Below are positions 20,730-31,300 of a DNA stretch of 34,389 bases, in pieces. Position 1 is the stretch's first letter. Each line of letters starts with the position of its first letter. Source of the DNA: a virus; IMG/VR virus record IMGVR_UViG_3300031673_000261, positions 1 to 34,389 of that record; one strand, written 5' to 3'. The notes beneath the pieces are model-generated. The model was given only the letters and a program-made list of their open reading frames with translations. It was not told the origin of the DNA and did not search any database. Position numbers and translations under genes: made by a program.

Positions 20730-21776
20730 ATGGCTGATTTAACTTGGAAGCGTTCCGAGATAAGGACTCGTTGGCGGCAACTGACCGGCAGAACACAGGT
20801 ATCCGATATTGCTGATGTTGACGTTGATGCTCTGATAAACGACTACTACGTAAACTACTTCCCCGAAGATGCTCTCGTCACCAACTTTGACGACTGGTTC
20901 ACACAGGCAGCGATAGCAACGGACAACGGCGAGTATAGTCTGGCTCAGACGATAGTAAAACTAATGGAGCCTATGACGATAAACGGCGCGGAGATTACGT
21001 TTTATCAAGACAAAAATTACTTCTTTCAAAGTTATCCTGATGACGAACAATATATCACCGCCCCAGGAATTGCCATAGGTTCCGTTGATTCTACTAAGGT
21101 CTTGAACGCAGCTTTTAGTTTTGATATACAAGGCCAGTCTTATGCCAAGGCCAGTGCCGAGAATACCTTTATCGGTCTTAGCACGGTTCCCCAGAACAAG
21201 TATGGTGCCTTCTCTCTAACGATAGAATCTGACGGCACAATCACAATCAACGAGGCCGATGATAATGCAACTGGCTACGATTCGCCAGGGCTGGCGATTG
21301 CCGGACTACCCAATGCCGGTAGTGATACGGCTTATATGGGTTTTGTTACCGTGATAGAAACGGCTGCGGCTGGATTCATACCTGGCACAACAGACCTTGC
21401 TACGGGGGGTACGGTAACGGCTACTTATACTGACGGCGACCCTGCCAAAAGGGGAGAACCGTCTGGTGCTTTGGTTATCAATAACAAGTTATTCCTACGC
21501 CCGAAAGCAGATGACACTTACCAGTTTAAGGCCGCCTCGGAGATGAACAGGCCGATTGCATTAGCGGCTGATGCTTCCGTTCCTGCCGATATGAAGCAGG
21601 GGCCAGCGATTGCTATGGGCGCTGCAATTATGTATCTGGCACCGAGGGGCGGGCAGGCAAGGATAGCCGAGCTTACAGGCACACCAAACTTCAGTCTTGC
21701 GGATTATATGTTAAAATCAATACAAACAAAGAAACGGCTGTCTATGCGTGGGCGCGTAGCTGAACCATCTTTTTAG
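20730..21776 (+). CDS. Head-tail adaptor-like protein (possible)
   Basis: 348 codons; the Shine-Dalgarno site is CGAGGTAAGAATT. Residues 1-60 (WKRSEIRTRWRQLTGRTQVS, then DVDALINDYYVNYFPED) are helical, and DNGEYSLAQTIVKLMEPMTI follows, a pattern like the P22 gp4-type adaptor that fits under the portal. A beta-rich insertion of about 170 residues (about 120-290) interrupts the helical part. The last 30 residues (DYMLKSIQTKKRLSMRGRVA) are basic. The adaptor call is tentative and rests on the N-terminal pattern and gene order. Confidence 0.4.
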   Translation: MADLTWKRSEIRTRWRQLTGRTQVSDIADVDVDALINDYYVNYFPEDALVTNFDDWFTQAAIATDNGEYSLAQTIVKLMEPMTINGAEITFYQDKNYFFQSYPDDEQYITAPGIAIGSVDSTKVLNAAFSFDIQGQSYAKASAENTFIGLSTVPQNKYGAFSLTIESDGTITINEADDNATGYDSPGLAIAGLPNAGSDTAYMGFVTVIETAAAGFIPGTTDLATGGTVTATYTDGDPAKRGEPSGALVINNKLFLRPKADDTYQFKAASEMNRPIALAADASVPADMKQGPAIAMGAAIMYLAPRGGQARIAELTGTPNFSLADYMLKSIQTKKRLSMRGRVAEPSF

Positions 21777-21786
21777 GAGAATTATT

Positions 21787-21951
21787 ATGAATTGTGAAAA
21801 TTGTAAATTCTTTGAACCTGTCGGAAGCGTGGGAACCTGTCGAAGATTTCCACCGAATCAGGACGGGAAAGGTGCGCATACAGTAGATGAGTTTCCTACT
21901 GTTAGAAAAGAATATTGGTGTGGAGAACACAAGAAAGGGGCAAGAAAATGA
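21787..21951 (+). CDS. Small four-Cys protein, unknown function
   Basis: 54 codons; AGGAG precedes the ATG. The pattern MNCENCKFFEPVGSVGTCRR, then FPP, then WCGEH belongs to a small four-Cys family common in phage tail regions, probably binding zinc or iron-sulfur. Its role is not known to me. The stop overlaps the next ATG (ATGA). Confidence 0.6.
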   Translation: MNCENCKFFEPVGSVGTCRRFPPNQDGKGAHTVDEFPTVRKEYWCGEHKKGARK

Positions 21952-22388
21952 GAAAGTCACTAATTGTACTACTGATTCTACTGTGTATCGGTGCGGTTTT
22001 GTGGGCGACTGAAACATCTGTTTTAACGAGCTGGGTAGAAAGAAGAAATCAGGAGCCGCTGATAAAGCCGGCCTGGGAGCGCGTTATTACGTTTACATAC
22101 GATGCTGATGATACTTTAGCGAAAACGGAAGCGCTTCCAATCAACTGCATTTTGTTGAAAGTGATACTGGAAATTCCACTCACTACTACTACCGGAACTA
22201 CGGAGCAGTTGTTAATATTAGACAACGGCGATAACACAATCTTTGATTCAACGGAGGTAGCGGAAAACGCTACGCATGTTTTTGATGTTTACGAACCTTT
22301 GACGGGAACTATTGACATTATCTTAGAGCCATCTACCTTTTCTGGCGATGCCGTGACGGAAAAAATTGTTACTCTTCGAGGTATCTGA
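21948..22388 (+). CDS. Sec-exported beta-rich protein, paralogue 1
   Basis: 146 codons from the ATG at 21948, with GAAAGGGG before it. The N-terminus MRKSLIVLLILLCIGAVLWA is a Sec signal peptide, likely cut after LWA. The mature part starts with SVLTSWVERRNQEPLIKP, shared almost exactly with the next gene, and continues as beta strands with ILLKVILEIPLTT and the ending IVTLRGI. Fold and role are unknown. It looks like a tandem duplicate of 22390, so both may be subunits of one appendage or adhesin. Confidence 0.6.
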   Translation: MRKSLIVLLILLCIGAVLWATETSVLTSWVERRNQEPLIKPAWERVITFTYDADDTLAKTEALPINCILLKVILEIPLTTTTGTTEQLLILDNGDNTIFDSTEVAENATHVFDVYEPLTGTIDIILEPSTFSGDAVTEKIVTLRGI

Positions 22389-22389
22389 T

Positions 22390-22827
22390 ATGAAAAAAAC
22401 AACGGTTCTAATTATATTGGCTACTTGTTCTCTTTTATATGCAGCAGGTAACGAGTCGGCTGTTTTGACAAGCTGGGTAGAGCGAAGGAACCAGGAACCG
22501 TTAATAAAGCCAGTTTGGGAATTTGTGATTACAGGCACGTGGACTGCTGAGGATGATGCCGATACGAAGATAACGATTCCTGTAAACGGGGTAATAATAA
22601 CAGTAATCCTTGAAATACCACAAAGCAAAACCGGGGCTGACGTTGAGGTTGAAATAGGAGATAGCGCCGAACATATAATATTCGATTCCGGAGACCAGGC
22701 TGCGGGCGGGACTTGCACTTACAGCATTTTCGAGCCTGTAACAGAAAACATAAAAGTTTGGATGGGGCCATCTATACCATTTGGAGTCGGCGGTGGAGAG
22801 ATTGTAGTCACTTTACGAGGTATTTGA
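22390..22827 (+). CDS. Sec-exported beta-rich protein, paralogue 2
   Basis: 145 codons; the ATG at 22390 lies one base after the previous stop. The signal peptide is MKKTTVLIILATCSLLYA. The mature N-terminus SAVLTSWVERRNQEPLIKP and the ending IVVTLRGI match the 21948 product; the centres differ more (VIITVILEIPQSKTG against ILLKVILEIPLTTTT). Gene ends and junction DNA (CGAGGTAT, TTGATATGAAAAA) are also alike, showing a tandem duplication. Confidence 0.6.
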   Translation: MKKTTVLIILATCSLLYAAGNESAVLTSWVERRNQEPLIKPVWEFVITGTWTAEDDADTKITIPVNGVIITVILEIPQSKTGADVEVEIGDSAEHIIFDSGDQAAGGTCTYSIFEPVTENIKVWMGPSIPFGVGGGEIVVTLRGI

Positions 22828-22828
22828 T

Positions 22829-23602
22829 ATGAAAAAGGTTCTAATAGTCTTATTGGTTTTATCAATAACCATTACTGTCTATGCCGTTTATATAGGGGCA
22901 GGAGTAACATTTGTACGTCCCTTGCATCCACAGGTTAATTCGGTAGGTTTAGTATTCCATTACAAAATGTGGGATGGTTTTATGACCACTAATACAGTCT
23001 TTGATTATTCGCTTAACGAGAATCAAGGCACATCAGCAGGGTTCGTTACGCCGGAGTATCCAGGATTTGATTTTACCTCTGGTGTAATAAACGCAGGTAG
23101 TGGTGCGGTTATTGATGATGTTTTCGATGGCGGCGGTACGCTCTCTACATGGTTGAGACCTGAAAGCCAAGGCCCAACTAATGATGGCAGGGTGGCTGAT
23201 AAGTCAAGGAATGGCAATGAAGGATGGCGTCTATTTTGTCCAGGTTCCGACACCACGTTGGAATTTCACATGGTGACCGATGGGGTAGATGGCGAGTGGA
23301 CGTTCCCTATAGATATGATAGTTGATGTATGGCAACACGTAGTCATTACCTATAATGCCGATGCCACAGCGAATAACCCTTTAGTTTACATCAACGGTCT
23401 TGCGGTTGTTGTAACCGAGACAGGCACACCTAACGATACTCGTACTTCTGATGCCGGTAATACTTTATATTTAGGTTCGGAGGCTTCTGGTGGAAATTAT
23501 TACGATGGTTCGATGGATGATTTTATGCTCTTCAATAGAATATTGTCTGCTGTTGAAGCCAGAAACATTTACGAAGTAACAAAATGGAGATACCAGAGAT
23601 GA
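22829..23602 (+). CDS. LamG-like protein with Sec signal peptide
   Basis: 257 codons. The signal peptide is MKKVLIVLLVLSITITVYA. Residues 45-250 follow the LamG/concanavalin pattern: VGLVFHYKMWDG, DYSLNENQGTSAG, TLSTWLRPES, WQHVVITYNADA, VYINGL, TLYLGSEASGG and MDDFMLFNRILSAVEARNIY. Such jelly rolls bind sugars or proteins. It is probably an adhesin or receptor-binding part. The gene ends in ATGA with the spike gene. Confidence 0.7.
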   Translation: MKKVLIVLLVLSITITVYAVYIGAGVTFVRPLHPQVNSVGLVFHYKMWDGFMTTNTVFDYSLNENQGTSAGFVTPEYPGFDFTSGVINAGSGAVIDDVFDGGGTLSTWLRPESQGPTNDGRVADKSRNGNEGWRLFCPGSDTTLEFHMVTDGVDGEWTFPIDMIVDVWQHVVITYNADATANNPLVYINGLAVVVTETGTPNDTRTSDAGNTLYLGSEASGGNYYDGSMDDFMLFNRILSAVEARNIYEVTKWRYQR

Positions 23603-25263
23603 AAACAAAATTGATTGAAATGATTATCATTATAATCCTGTTTATGTTAATGAGTTCAAGTCTCTGTTTTGCTGGTTGGGACAATACTCTACCGGCGGAT
23701 AATTCTGTTTGGAACGCTGCGGCGGGATTCATACGGAATAACTGGGATGCTCTCGAAGTTGTTTTGGGTGTTGACCTTGCCGGTGGCGGCGTATTTGATG
23801 TTAATGCTGTTGATATTATAACCATGAGTCCCTGGATTGATGTCAGGTATTATGGTGCAACCGGAGACGGAGTTACCGATGATACAGTGGCAATTCAAAG
23901 GGCTATAGTGGTAGCGAGGACTAATGGCGTACCTTTACTTTTCCCTTACGGCGCTGCCGGAACTTATCTTATTACTGCTCCATTGGTTCTTGCTTCTGAT
24001 ACTCTTGCGCCTGTGGATATAATAGGCATAAGTTCGACATGGCACGCCAGAACATTCCCTAAGATTCAAGCTAATATGAACAATACTTTAATAGATGTTC
24101 ACGGCGCAACGCCAACATATAGCACCGGCCCGCTTATCAGAAATATCTGTTTGGAGAATTTGAATGTCGGCGGAGCTAATGTAATATTGAGATGTGATTG
24201 GACGTCAGGTTTGAAGTTAAAAGATGTTAGCATAAGAATTGGCGGCGGTGAAGCGATAAGTGCGGTAGGTACTGGATATTTAGTTTCATCTGTTTTCGAG
24301 AACGTCACTATAACGAATCCTGCCGGTGTTGGTTATGCCGACTTGTATAATTATGGTTATCGAATAAGTCCCCAGTGTAACGATATTACCATAATCAACG
24401 GACGGATTTATGGCAGTATATACGCAATTTTTTATGGGGGCAATACCTTAAACGTATATGGCTTAAACGCTGAATACAATCAGGTATTACTATGGCACAT
24501 AGAAGCGGCATCAATTAACTTTATTGGTTGTCACGTTGAAAACACTCATTGTATAGTTACTAATGCGGATGCGGTTCCAATAGTCGATGGTAACTGGACT
24601 GACAATGCCGGTTTAGGCAACGCCGCAGGAACGGTTACTTTCATCGGTAACACACTTCTTAAAGGTACAAGGTCAAACGCTTTTGTTATTGATAGTCCGG
24701 GAGCAAGTCCTTCTTATCGGCTCGTTTTAATTGGTAATTATGTTTATGATGCTGCTGCTGGTACTACTATTGTAACCGGCAGTTTTACGCCGACTACATC
24801 AGTAGCATTGCCGGTTTCAACAAGAGTAACAGCTTATGGTAATACGGCGGCCTTAACGATTGCGGCATCAGCAACAACCGACCCTACAAGTTTCATAAAT
24901 ACGGATGTGATGGGGGCGGATTCTTATACATATCTTGAACGTCCAATGCTCGGTTTGGCACGACTGGAACCATTAACATTACCGACCGGAGCCACGCCAT
25001 ATATAGGTAGTGGTTCTTATTTTGTGACTGCTAATGTTGGCGCTACCAATGTAACAGATATTCTCTATGCAGCAGGCACGGCTCCTTTAGACGGCTCCTT
25101 GCTAATTCTTGTCGGTGCCGATGGCGGGAATACGACAATTGTGGACGGGGCTACCTTTTTCAATCTTGTAGGCAATGCCAATTTTGCTTTGGGAGATGGT
25201 GATGTACTTACATTGATTTATTCTGGTACTGACTGGCAGGAAATATCGAGAAGCGATAACTAA
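23599..25263 (+). CDS. Pectate-lyase-like tail spike with signal peptide
   Basis: 554 codons from the ATG at 23599, overlapping the previous stop; GGAG lies 10 bases ahead. MIIIIILFMLMSSSLCFAG looks like a Sec signal peptide cut after CFA. The motif WIDVRYYGATGDGVTDDT, then AIQRAIV and LLFPYGAAGTYLI, is the start of a pectate-lyase-3 right-handed beta-helix, used by many tail spikes to bind and often cut surface sugars. The end (LLILVGADGGNTTIVDGA, then FALGDGDVLTLIYSGTDW) is a beta cap. Its stop overlaps the next ATG. Confidence 0.72.
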   Translation: MKTKLIEMIIIIILFMLMSSSLCFAGWDNTLPADNSVWNAAAGFIRNNWDALEVVLGVDLAGGGVFDVNAVDIITMSPWIDVRYYGATGDGVTDDTVAIQRAIVVARTNGVPLLFPYGAAGTYLITAPLVLASDTLAPVDIIGISSTWHARTFPKIQANMNNTLIDVHGATPTYSTGPLIRNICLENLNVGGANVILRCDWTSGLKLKDVSIRIGGGEAISAVGTGYLVSSVFENVTITNPAGVGYADLYNYGYRISPQCNDITIINGRIYGSIYAIFYGGNTLNVYGLNAEYNQVLLWHIEAASINFIGCHVENTHCIVTNADAVPIVDGNWTDNAGLGNAAGTVTFIGNTLLKGTRSNAFVIDSPGASPSYRLVLIGNYVYDAAAGTTIVTGSFTPTTSVALPVSTRVTAYGNTAALTIAASATTDPTSFINTDVMGADSYTYLERPMLGLARLEPLTLPTGATPYIGSGSYFVTANVGATNVTDILYAAGTAPLDGSLLILVGADGGNTTIVDGATFFNLVGNANFALGDGDVLTLIYSGTDWQEISRSDN

Positions 25264-26918
25264 TGTATCAGCCATTTCTTATCTCTGGATTCAAAACAGC
25301 CAAATCGATTGGATTAGAACCTTGGCTTAGTCCCCCCGACGCTTTTCCTACTCTTGAGAATATGCACGTCAACAAAGGGGTCTTGGAGAAACGTCTTGGA
25401 TTCAGTCTGTTCGCTCAGATGAAACACGGAGCCGTTGCACAAACAGTTACGTCTATTGTAGGGATTAAATCTTATGTCAAGAATGGTATGCCCTGCTTAT
25501 TGATAATGGACAGTAAGGGTATGGCTGGAGCATATACAGGTAGATGTAACTTCTACAACCCTGTTGATGCTACTATGACGGACATATCGAGCGTCTTGGG
25601 CGCTCCGGTGGATATTTTCACAGGTTCACCATCGGACTTCTTTCATTTCTGCAACTGGATGGGCGTTGGCTATATGGTCAATAATGTTGACCAGATATAT
25701 CAATGGCCGGGCAGGACTAATCCGGTTGTTCCGTTCAATGTCCATATAGATGATGATATTGCCGCTAATCATATCAATACTTGCAGATTCATGTTTATCA
25801 AAGACGATAGGATGTTGCTTCTGGATACTGTCGAGCATGGCGATTGGTTTCCGCAACGCTGTCGATATAGCCCTGTTCTCCAGACGGTCTTTTCCGTTGC
25901 TGGCGGTGGCAATGTTGATGCTCCTACTTCGGAGCGAATATGTGCGGCTGGCTACGTTGGTAAAAACATAGCGGTCTATACGCAGGGGGGTGATTTGGGT
26001 ACGTTGTGGGAAATCAAATCGACTGGCAATTCTGATATTCCCTTTAAGTGGGACAGAGTGACTACGACCGAACTTATCAGGTCGCCATACTCAGGAACGG
26101 AGATGAAGGATGGCTTGGCCGCAGTTGGCGCTACGAACATCGTATTTTACGATGGCTTTAAGATAAAAGACCTGGACATTCCGAACATCAGAGACATTCT
26201 CAAGGAGTTTAACGATGTCTATATCCGTTCTGTTTATGGCTATGTCCAGAAGGAAGAGCGGCATTTGTTACTTACGTTTGCGGATTCAGCCTCTTCAACT
26301 ATCGACAGGATTCTCGATTACAACATTATGGAGAACAACTGGACGATACACAAATCCACACAGACATTTTTCTTGAATTGTATCGGTGGATTCACCGGCC
26401 AGAAAGTACCTACGATGGCCGAGCTTGATGATGTCGTGGCTGCTGACGGTGCTTTAATAAGCGCGATTACCGTTGATTCAAGGGCTGTACTCGGAACTCC
26501 CAAACCTTACACTCTAATAGGATGCCGGAATAGCAGGGTCTATAAGTGGGCTGATGGCGAGTACGACGGCACTGACGATGATAATGGCAAGATTGAAATT
26601 AAGGCTGAATCAATTGAATTGAACCCGTTTGTAGATAAAGGACTCAAGGTGGCCTGTGAGAAGATAGGGTTTTTGGTAGATAACGTTCCTACCGATTCGT
26701 TTTTAGCCTCTATGTATAAGAACACTTCAACTACCGCCTACAAGACGAAGACAATATCCTGCAATGGTTCTAACGATAATTTCTGGGTGTGGATATTCTG
26801 TGATGGTGAGATAGGCAATTTTCACAAGGTAGAAATAACGCACACTGAAAAGGGCAATACTCCCAAAATACATGCGATATTGCCGTACTTCGATTCGGCG
26901 GGGAGGTTGGACTTATGA
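25263..26918 (+). CDS. Tail hub or stabilisation-like protein (possible beta-propeller)
   Basis: 551 codons with no signal peptide. The N-terminus (FKTAKSIGLEPWLSPPDAFP, LENMHVNKGVLEKRLGFSLF) is typical of short-tailed-phage tail proteins in which a basic arm leads to a beta-propeller. Repeating blade-like strands follow (FFHFCNWMGVGYMVNNVDQI, NTCRFMFIKDDRMLLLD, FYDGFKIKDLDIP, ERHLLLTFADSA). P22 gp10 is a possible analogue. The call is tentative. It overlaps the next gene as ATGA-type coupling. Confidence 0.45.
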   Translation: MYQPFLISGFKTAKSIGLEPWLSPPDAFPTLENMHVNKGVLEKRLGFSLFAQMKHGAVAQTVTSIVGIKSYVKNGMPCLLIMDSKGMAGAYTGRCNFYNPVDATMTDISSVLGAPVDIFTGSPSDFFHFCNWMGVGYMVNNVDQIYQWPGRTNPVVPFNVHIDDDIAANHINTCRFMFIKDDRMLLLDTVEHGDWFPQRCRYSPVLQTVFSVAGGGNVDAPTSERICAAGYVGKNIAVYTQGGDLGTLWEIKSTGNSDIPFKWDRVTTTELIRSPYSGTEMKDGLAAVGATNIVFYDGFKIKDLDIPNIRDILKEFNDVYIRSVYGYVQKEERHLLLTFADSASSTIDRILDYNIMENNWTIHKSTQTFFLNCIGGFTGQKVPTMAELDDVVAADGALISAITVDSRAVLGTPKPYTLIGCRNSRVYKWADGEYDGTDDDNGKIEIKAESIELNPFVDKGLKVACEKIGFLVDNVPTDSFLASMYKNTSTTAYKTKTISCNGSNDNFWVWIFCDGEIGNFHKVEITHTEKGNTPKIHAILPYFDSAGRLDL

Positions 26919-27238
26919 CACTTGAAAGAATTGATACTGATGTAAAGATACCTTTTGACGAAGATGCCCTGTTAAGTGGCGATCCTGCTAAAATTGCAGA
27001 TGAATGGCGTGAACTGGTAAAGACCTTACAGGGGCTTTTGGAGAAGATAACAGTAGCAGCAAATTACGCTTTAGATTTAGTCGATGGTGAAGCGATTTAT
27101 TCAAAACTTAAAAATGCAGATGGCAGTTACCCGATAGGGACATGGAGATTGATACAAGTCGGGGATAATTGGGAACGTCAAGTGCAATTAGTTCTTGGTA
27201 CGTGGACATTCGCTGGCTATTTCGGTTTACCTGTATGA
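26915..27238 (+). CDS. Small tail-associated protein, unknown
   Basis: 107 codons, overlapping the previous stop by 4 bases. The first half is helical (PAKIADEWRELVKTLQGLLE), and the second is beta (GSYPIGTWRLIQVGDNWERQ, TWTFAGYF). It may link tail and fibre parts. No family is recognised. Confidence 0.5.
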   Translation: MTLERIDTDVKIPFDEDALLSGDPAKIADEWRELVKTLQGLLEKITVAANYALDLVDGEAIYSKLKNADGSYPIGTWRLIQVGDNWERQVQLVLGTWTFAGYFGLPV

Positions 27239-28395
27239 GAAAAGTGGTTATAATTTTGTTCTTAGTTTTTTCTTGCTACGGCACAACTTATGCTGATGTC
27301 TATACGTCTCACCAACTACCTACAGCAGATAGCTCGCTTGATATAGGTTCTGCAATCTTGCTGTGGCGGTACATATACGGCGATGCCTTTACCGATGGCA
27401 CAGCATTGTGGGCTGGTAGTGAGCTATCTGGTTTTACCAGCATATCGGGGGTTACTCTTACCGATACGATATTAAACATAACTGGCGGTTCAATCACATC
27501 GGCGGTTAACGGTACGTTCTCAGGTACTCTTGAGGGTGTTGTTTTAACCGATGGCACTTTCATAGCCACAGGTGGTATCGTTACGGCTGGTACGTGGCAT
27601 GGTACGGATATAGACATTTCAGATTACACAAATCTTGTCGCTGGAACTAATATAACATTGGTAAATGACACTCTTAATGTTGACGATGCTTTCCTGATAA
27701 ACGATGGTGATGATACTACCACAGGGACAGTAACGGCGGCGGGTTTCACGACGGCTGGTACGGTGGATACCGGCGTACTCATAGTCGATACCACTACCCT
27801 TGTGGCGAATGTTGCGGGTTATGCAGATAGTGTAGGTATAGGAACGGCGACTCCGGGGGATGTTGGTTTTGCAAAATTGCAGATTAAAGGAGAAGACTCA
27901 TCAGCCATAGGTCCGCACGTAGTCTTTGAAACAACAGAAGACATTTATCCTACTATGCAAATTCTCCCTTTTTTGCATGACAGCATATCTATTGTATTTG
28001 ACGCTTATCTTGATGCTGTTGGATGGAAAAGCTCGGATGCAGGTAGTAATGCCCGTATCCATAAAAATAATGATTTATTGCGTTTCAGATACGATAGTGG
28101 CATCGCTCAAGGCGGCAATGTTATTTGGAATGATGGTTTAGTTATTGATTTAACCAATGGTAATGTCACAACTGATGTTCTTATGGTTGGTTCTAATCCA
28201 CCCGCTACAGCTTTAGCTGCTGGAACTGCGGGAACGATAACCTACGATGCCAGTTATATATACGTTTGCATAGCAGCTAATACCTGGAAACGTGCCGCCT
28301 TGAGTACGTGGGCGGTTACTGATGTCCTTTTGTTGGATGATGGAGCCAGTAAACTCTTATTAGATGATGGAGCCAGTTTTTTACTGATACGATAA
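27235..28395 (+). CDS. Tail-fibre-like protein with Sec signal peptide
   Basis: 386 codons from the ATG at 27235 (ATGA overlap); the frame is open to 27169 but that part overlaps the previous gene. The signal peptide is MRKVVIILFLVFSCYGTTYA. LDIGSAILLWRYIYGDAF, then repeats around GTFIATGGIVTAGTWHGTDI, and SVGIGTATPG are typical of phage fibre shafts. The C-terminus ends with a doubled LLLDDGAS block, coded by a repeated TTGGATGATGGAGCCAGT-like sequence. Likely an adhesive fibre. Confidence 0.65.
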   Translation: MRKVVIILFLVFSCYGTTYADVYTSHQLPTADSSLDIGSAILLWRYIYGDAFTDGTALWAGSELSGFTSISGVTLTDTILNITGGSITSAVNGTFSGTLEGVVLTDGTFIATGGIVTAGTWHGTDIDISDYTNLVAGTNITLVNDTLNVDDAFLINDGDDTTTGTVTAAGFTTAGTVDTGVLIVDTTTLVANVAGYADSVGIGTATPGDVGFAKLQIKGEDSSAIGPHVVFETTEDIYPTMQILPFLHDSISIVFDAYLDAVGWKSSDAGSNARIHKNNDLLRFRYDSGIAQGGNVIWNDGLVIDLTNGNVTTDVLMVGSNPPATALAAGTAGTITYDASYIYVCIAANTWKRAALSTWAVTDVLLLDDGASKLLLDDGASFLLIR

Positions 28396-31300
28396 TGAAA
28401 AAAATCTTACTAATTGTATTGATATTGTCGGCAACTGTTCAGGCCGCAGACACCGAATTGCAGGACTTGGCAGAGTTAGTGGCCATTGACAGCTCAGATG
28501 TTTTTTATGTAGTGGACGACCCTGCCGGAGCGCCTTTATCACGCAAGATTACAGCACTAAATCTTTTCGATATGATAGATACTTCTGCTGAATTACTTGC
28601 TATCCTGACGAATGAGACAGGCACAGGCGCTTTATGTTTTGCGACATCACCTACCTTGGTTACACCTATTCTTGGCACGATTACTTCGGGTGTAGGTACG
28701 GCATTAACAGCTTTGAACGGAGAGAATATACAAGACGATACGATTGACGATGATTCTATCGACTGGGCGGACTGTACGTTTGCAGACTTCGATTTTGAAA
28801 CCGCTTGGCGGATGTGGCATAGCGACGCTGCTGGCGATGTTATTGAAATAACCCTCGGTGCCGATGGTACGTTCCTTGAATCAAACGGCGCTGCCGCTAA
28901 TCCGGCTTTTAGAGTTTTAGCGGATGGTGATGTACCGGATACTATCACTATTGACTTAGCAACGTTGGCGACTACGGTTACGTTGGCAGATGATGACGCC
29001 ACTAACGACAACCAGGATATTGTGTTTACGACAGACGCCGCTGGCCCGGTGAATCTGGAAGCCGATATTGGCGACTTCTATTACAATCCTTCGACCGGCA
29101 CAGTAACGGCTACCGAATATGTTGGCGGCGGAGCAGGGATAACAGGTCTGTCGGTTACTTACGAGAACATAGGTGACCCTGCCGCTGCGGGTTCAATAAC
29201 ATTTCAAGACACTGAAACGGCGACATATATAACCGAAACAACTGCTACGGACTTTTTTGAGATACAGGCAACCGGAGCGTTTGCTGATATTAGTCTCTTT
29301 AGAGTTTCACAGGGTACGGGCAACCCGACAGACGGAGCTTTAGCAGAGTTTGTAACGGCGGATGCTGAGGACGATGTTGACCAGCTCCTTTTAGGTAATA
29401 GCACAGATGACCAGGTAACTTTCCGTATTATAGAGGCTGGGACACTGACAATAGATGTAATCAGTGACGGCACACCGCAGACACAGTTTTCAGACTTAGT
29501 TACGGGTAATGCGGGGATAACGGTAGCTACCACTACAGCCTTTTCTTTTGGTGCGAATAGAATCGACAATGGTGCAGACTTGATTGATGGAGAGCAGATA
29601 GGCAATGATACTATAGACAATGATAGTATCGACTGGGGCGATATGACCGACTTAGATACTGATGGTACAGTAATCTGGGGAAATATAGCTGAAGGCGAAT
29701 TAACTAATGCTTCTGTTATAGATGCTGATATTAAAGACGATACCATTCAGGAACCAGCACTCAATACAACTAACGCTGCCGATGCGGGCACAGACGATTA
29801 TCTTTTGTCGTACAACCACGCTGGCACTAACTTTACGTGGGTGGCTGGTGGCGCTGGCGATATGACAAGGGCAGTGTATGATTCAGGTTTATCAGGTGGC
29901 GTTGACCAAATTACTACAGTTGATAGCACTTATGCCAGTGATTACGTAGTTCTGACCGGAACCGCTGTCGGTACGGATACGCCGAAGACGGATGCGGCAT
30001 TAACCTACGATGCTACGAGCGGCACTTTGGCGGCCACAGAGTTTTCAGGTGGCGGTTCGGGCTTGACACTCGCATCTACAGATTTATCAGACACAGCAGC
30101 CCTTCTTTATGAAACGGAGCTTGATGATTTTGCCGAGCTTGATGCACAGATAGCAGATAAGGCGTTAATAAATCTCGCTGACGGCGGGACGTTCACGGGT
30201 AATATCATTGCCAACGCCAACTTGTCGGTAGGCAATGCCGCTGCTACGGCAGGGGTTTTAACGCTTCTCGAAGATACCGATGACGGTGCTCACTTTGCTT
30301 CTTTTATGGTTCCTGCCCTTGCCGCCAGCACAATCTATACCCTGCCGCCCGACGATGGTGATAACACGGAAGTTCTACAGACAGACGGCGCCGGAACTTT
30401 GACCTGGGTGGCAAACGCAGGAGGCGGCGCAACGGCCTGGGACGATATAGGAGACCCTGACGCAGCAGCGACAGTTGATTTTACGACTTATACACAGACT
30501 ATTGATATAGGAGTTACAGATGACGGCGGCCCGAAAAGCGGCCTTATCTTGGATGTGACAGGTCTTGGAGCGGGCTTGACGGATGTTATAGCCCTTGAGA
30601 TTACCACAACTGCCAATGATGACACTGATTATATACCCATCGCAATATATGATGATTCAGGCGGTGATAACGATGAGATTTTTAAGATTGATTCTTACGG
30701 AAGAATATATATGACAAATGGAGGCTATATTATAAATGTGGATGATAATTATTTCAAATTCGGAGAAAATGGTGATGAATTACGTATGTTTTTTACAAGT
30801 AATGATGTTGATTTACTTTGGTCTGATGGCGCATTAAATCTACGCAATGCAGAGGATGGTGTTGATGGCATAGTAAACATACAAGGCAAGGATACAAACG
30901 AAAAAGGAATCCTGCGAGTAATGTCCGATGGTGACGACAAGTACATTGAGTTACATCACGACGATACAGATGGTCACATCATAACGAACACAGGTGACAT
31001 TCACATCGAACCTGCCGGTGGGGATACAGTCTTTACTGGTGGCGGTGATTTTGGTGGAGCGGATTTAGAATTACCACAAGCAAGTCCTGCCGTCCCTGAT
31101 GCTGATGGCGAAATAGAACTTGATTTTACTGATGGTACAGTAGTCATTCAGCACGGTTCGGCACACGCAGAATTGGGTGCGTCAACTGACGTAGTGGTAG
31201 GCAAGTTGATACGTTCTTTTGGAGCAACTATCTTTGCTCCCGATGGCGTTAATGACGTAATGACGGTCAAGGCAATTAACTCAATCGAGTTTCCGCACGG

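Noticed and set aside
28505-29746. Two long minus-strand frames opposite the large fibre gene
   Set aside because: Same reason: low stop density opposite Thr/Asp/Ala-rich repeats, no Shine-Dalgarno site, low-complexity Ser/Val/Ile translation.
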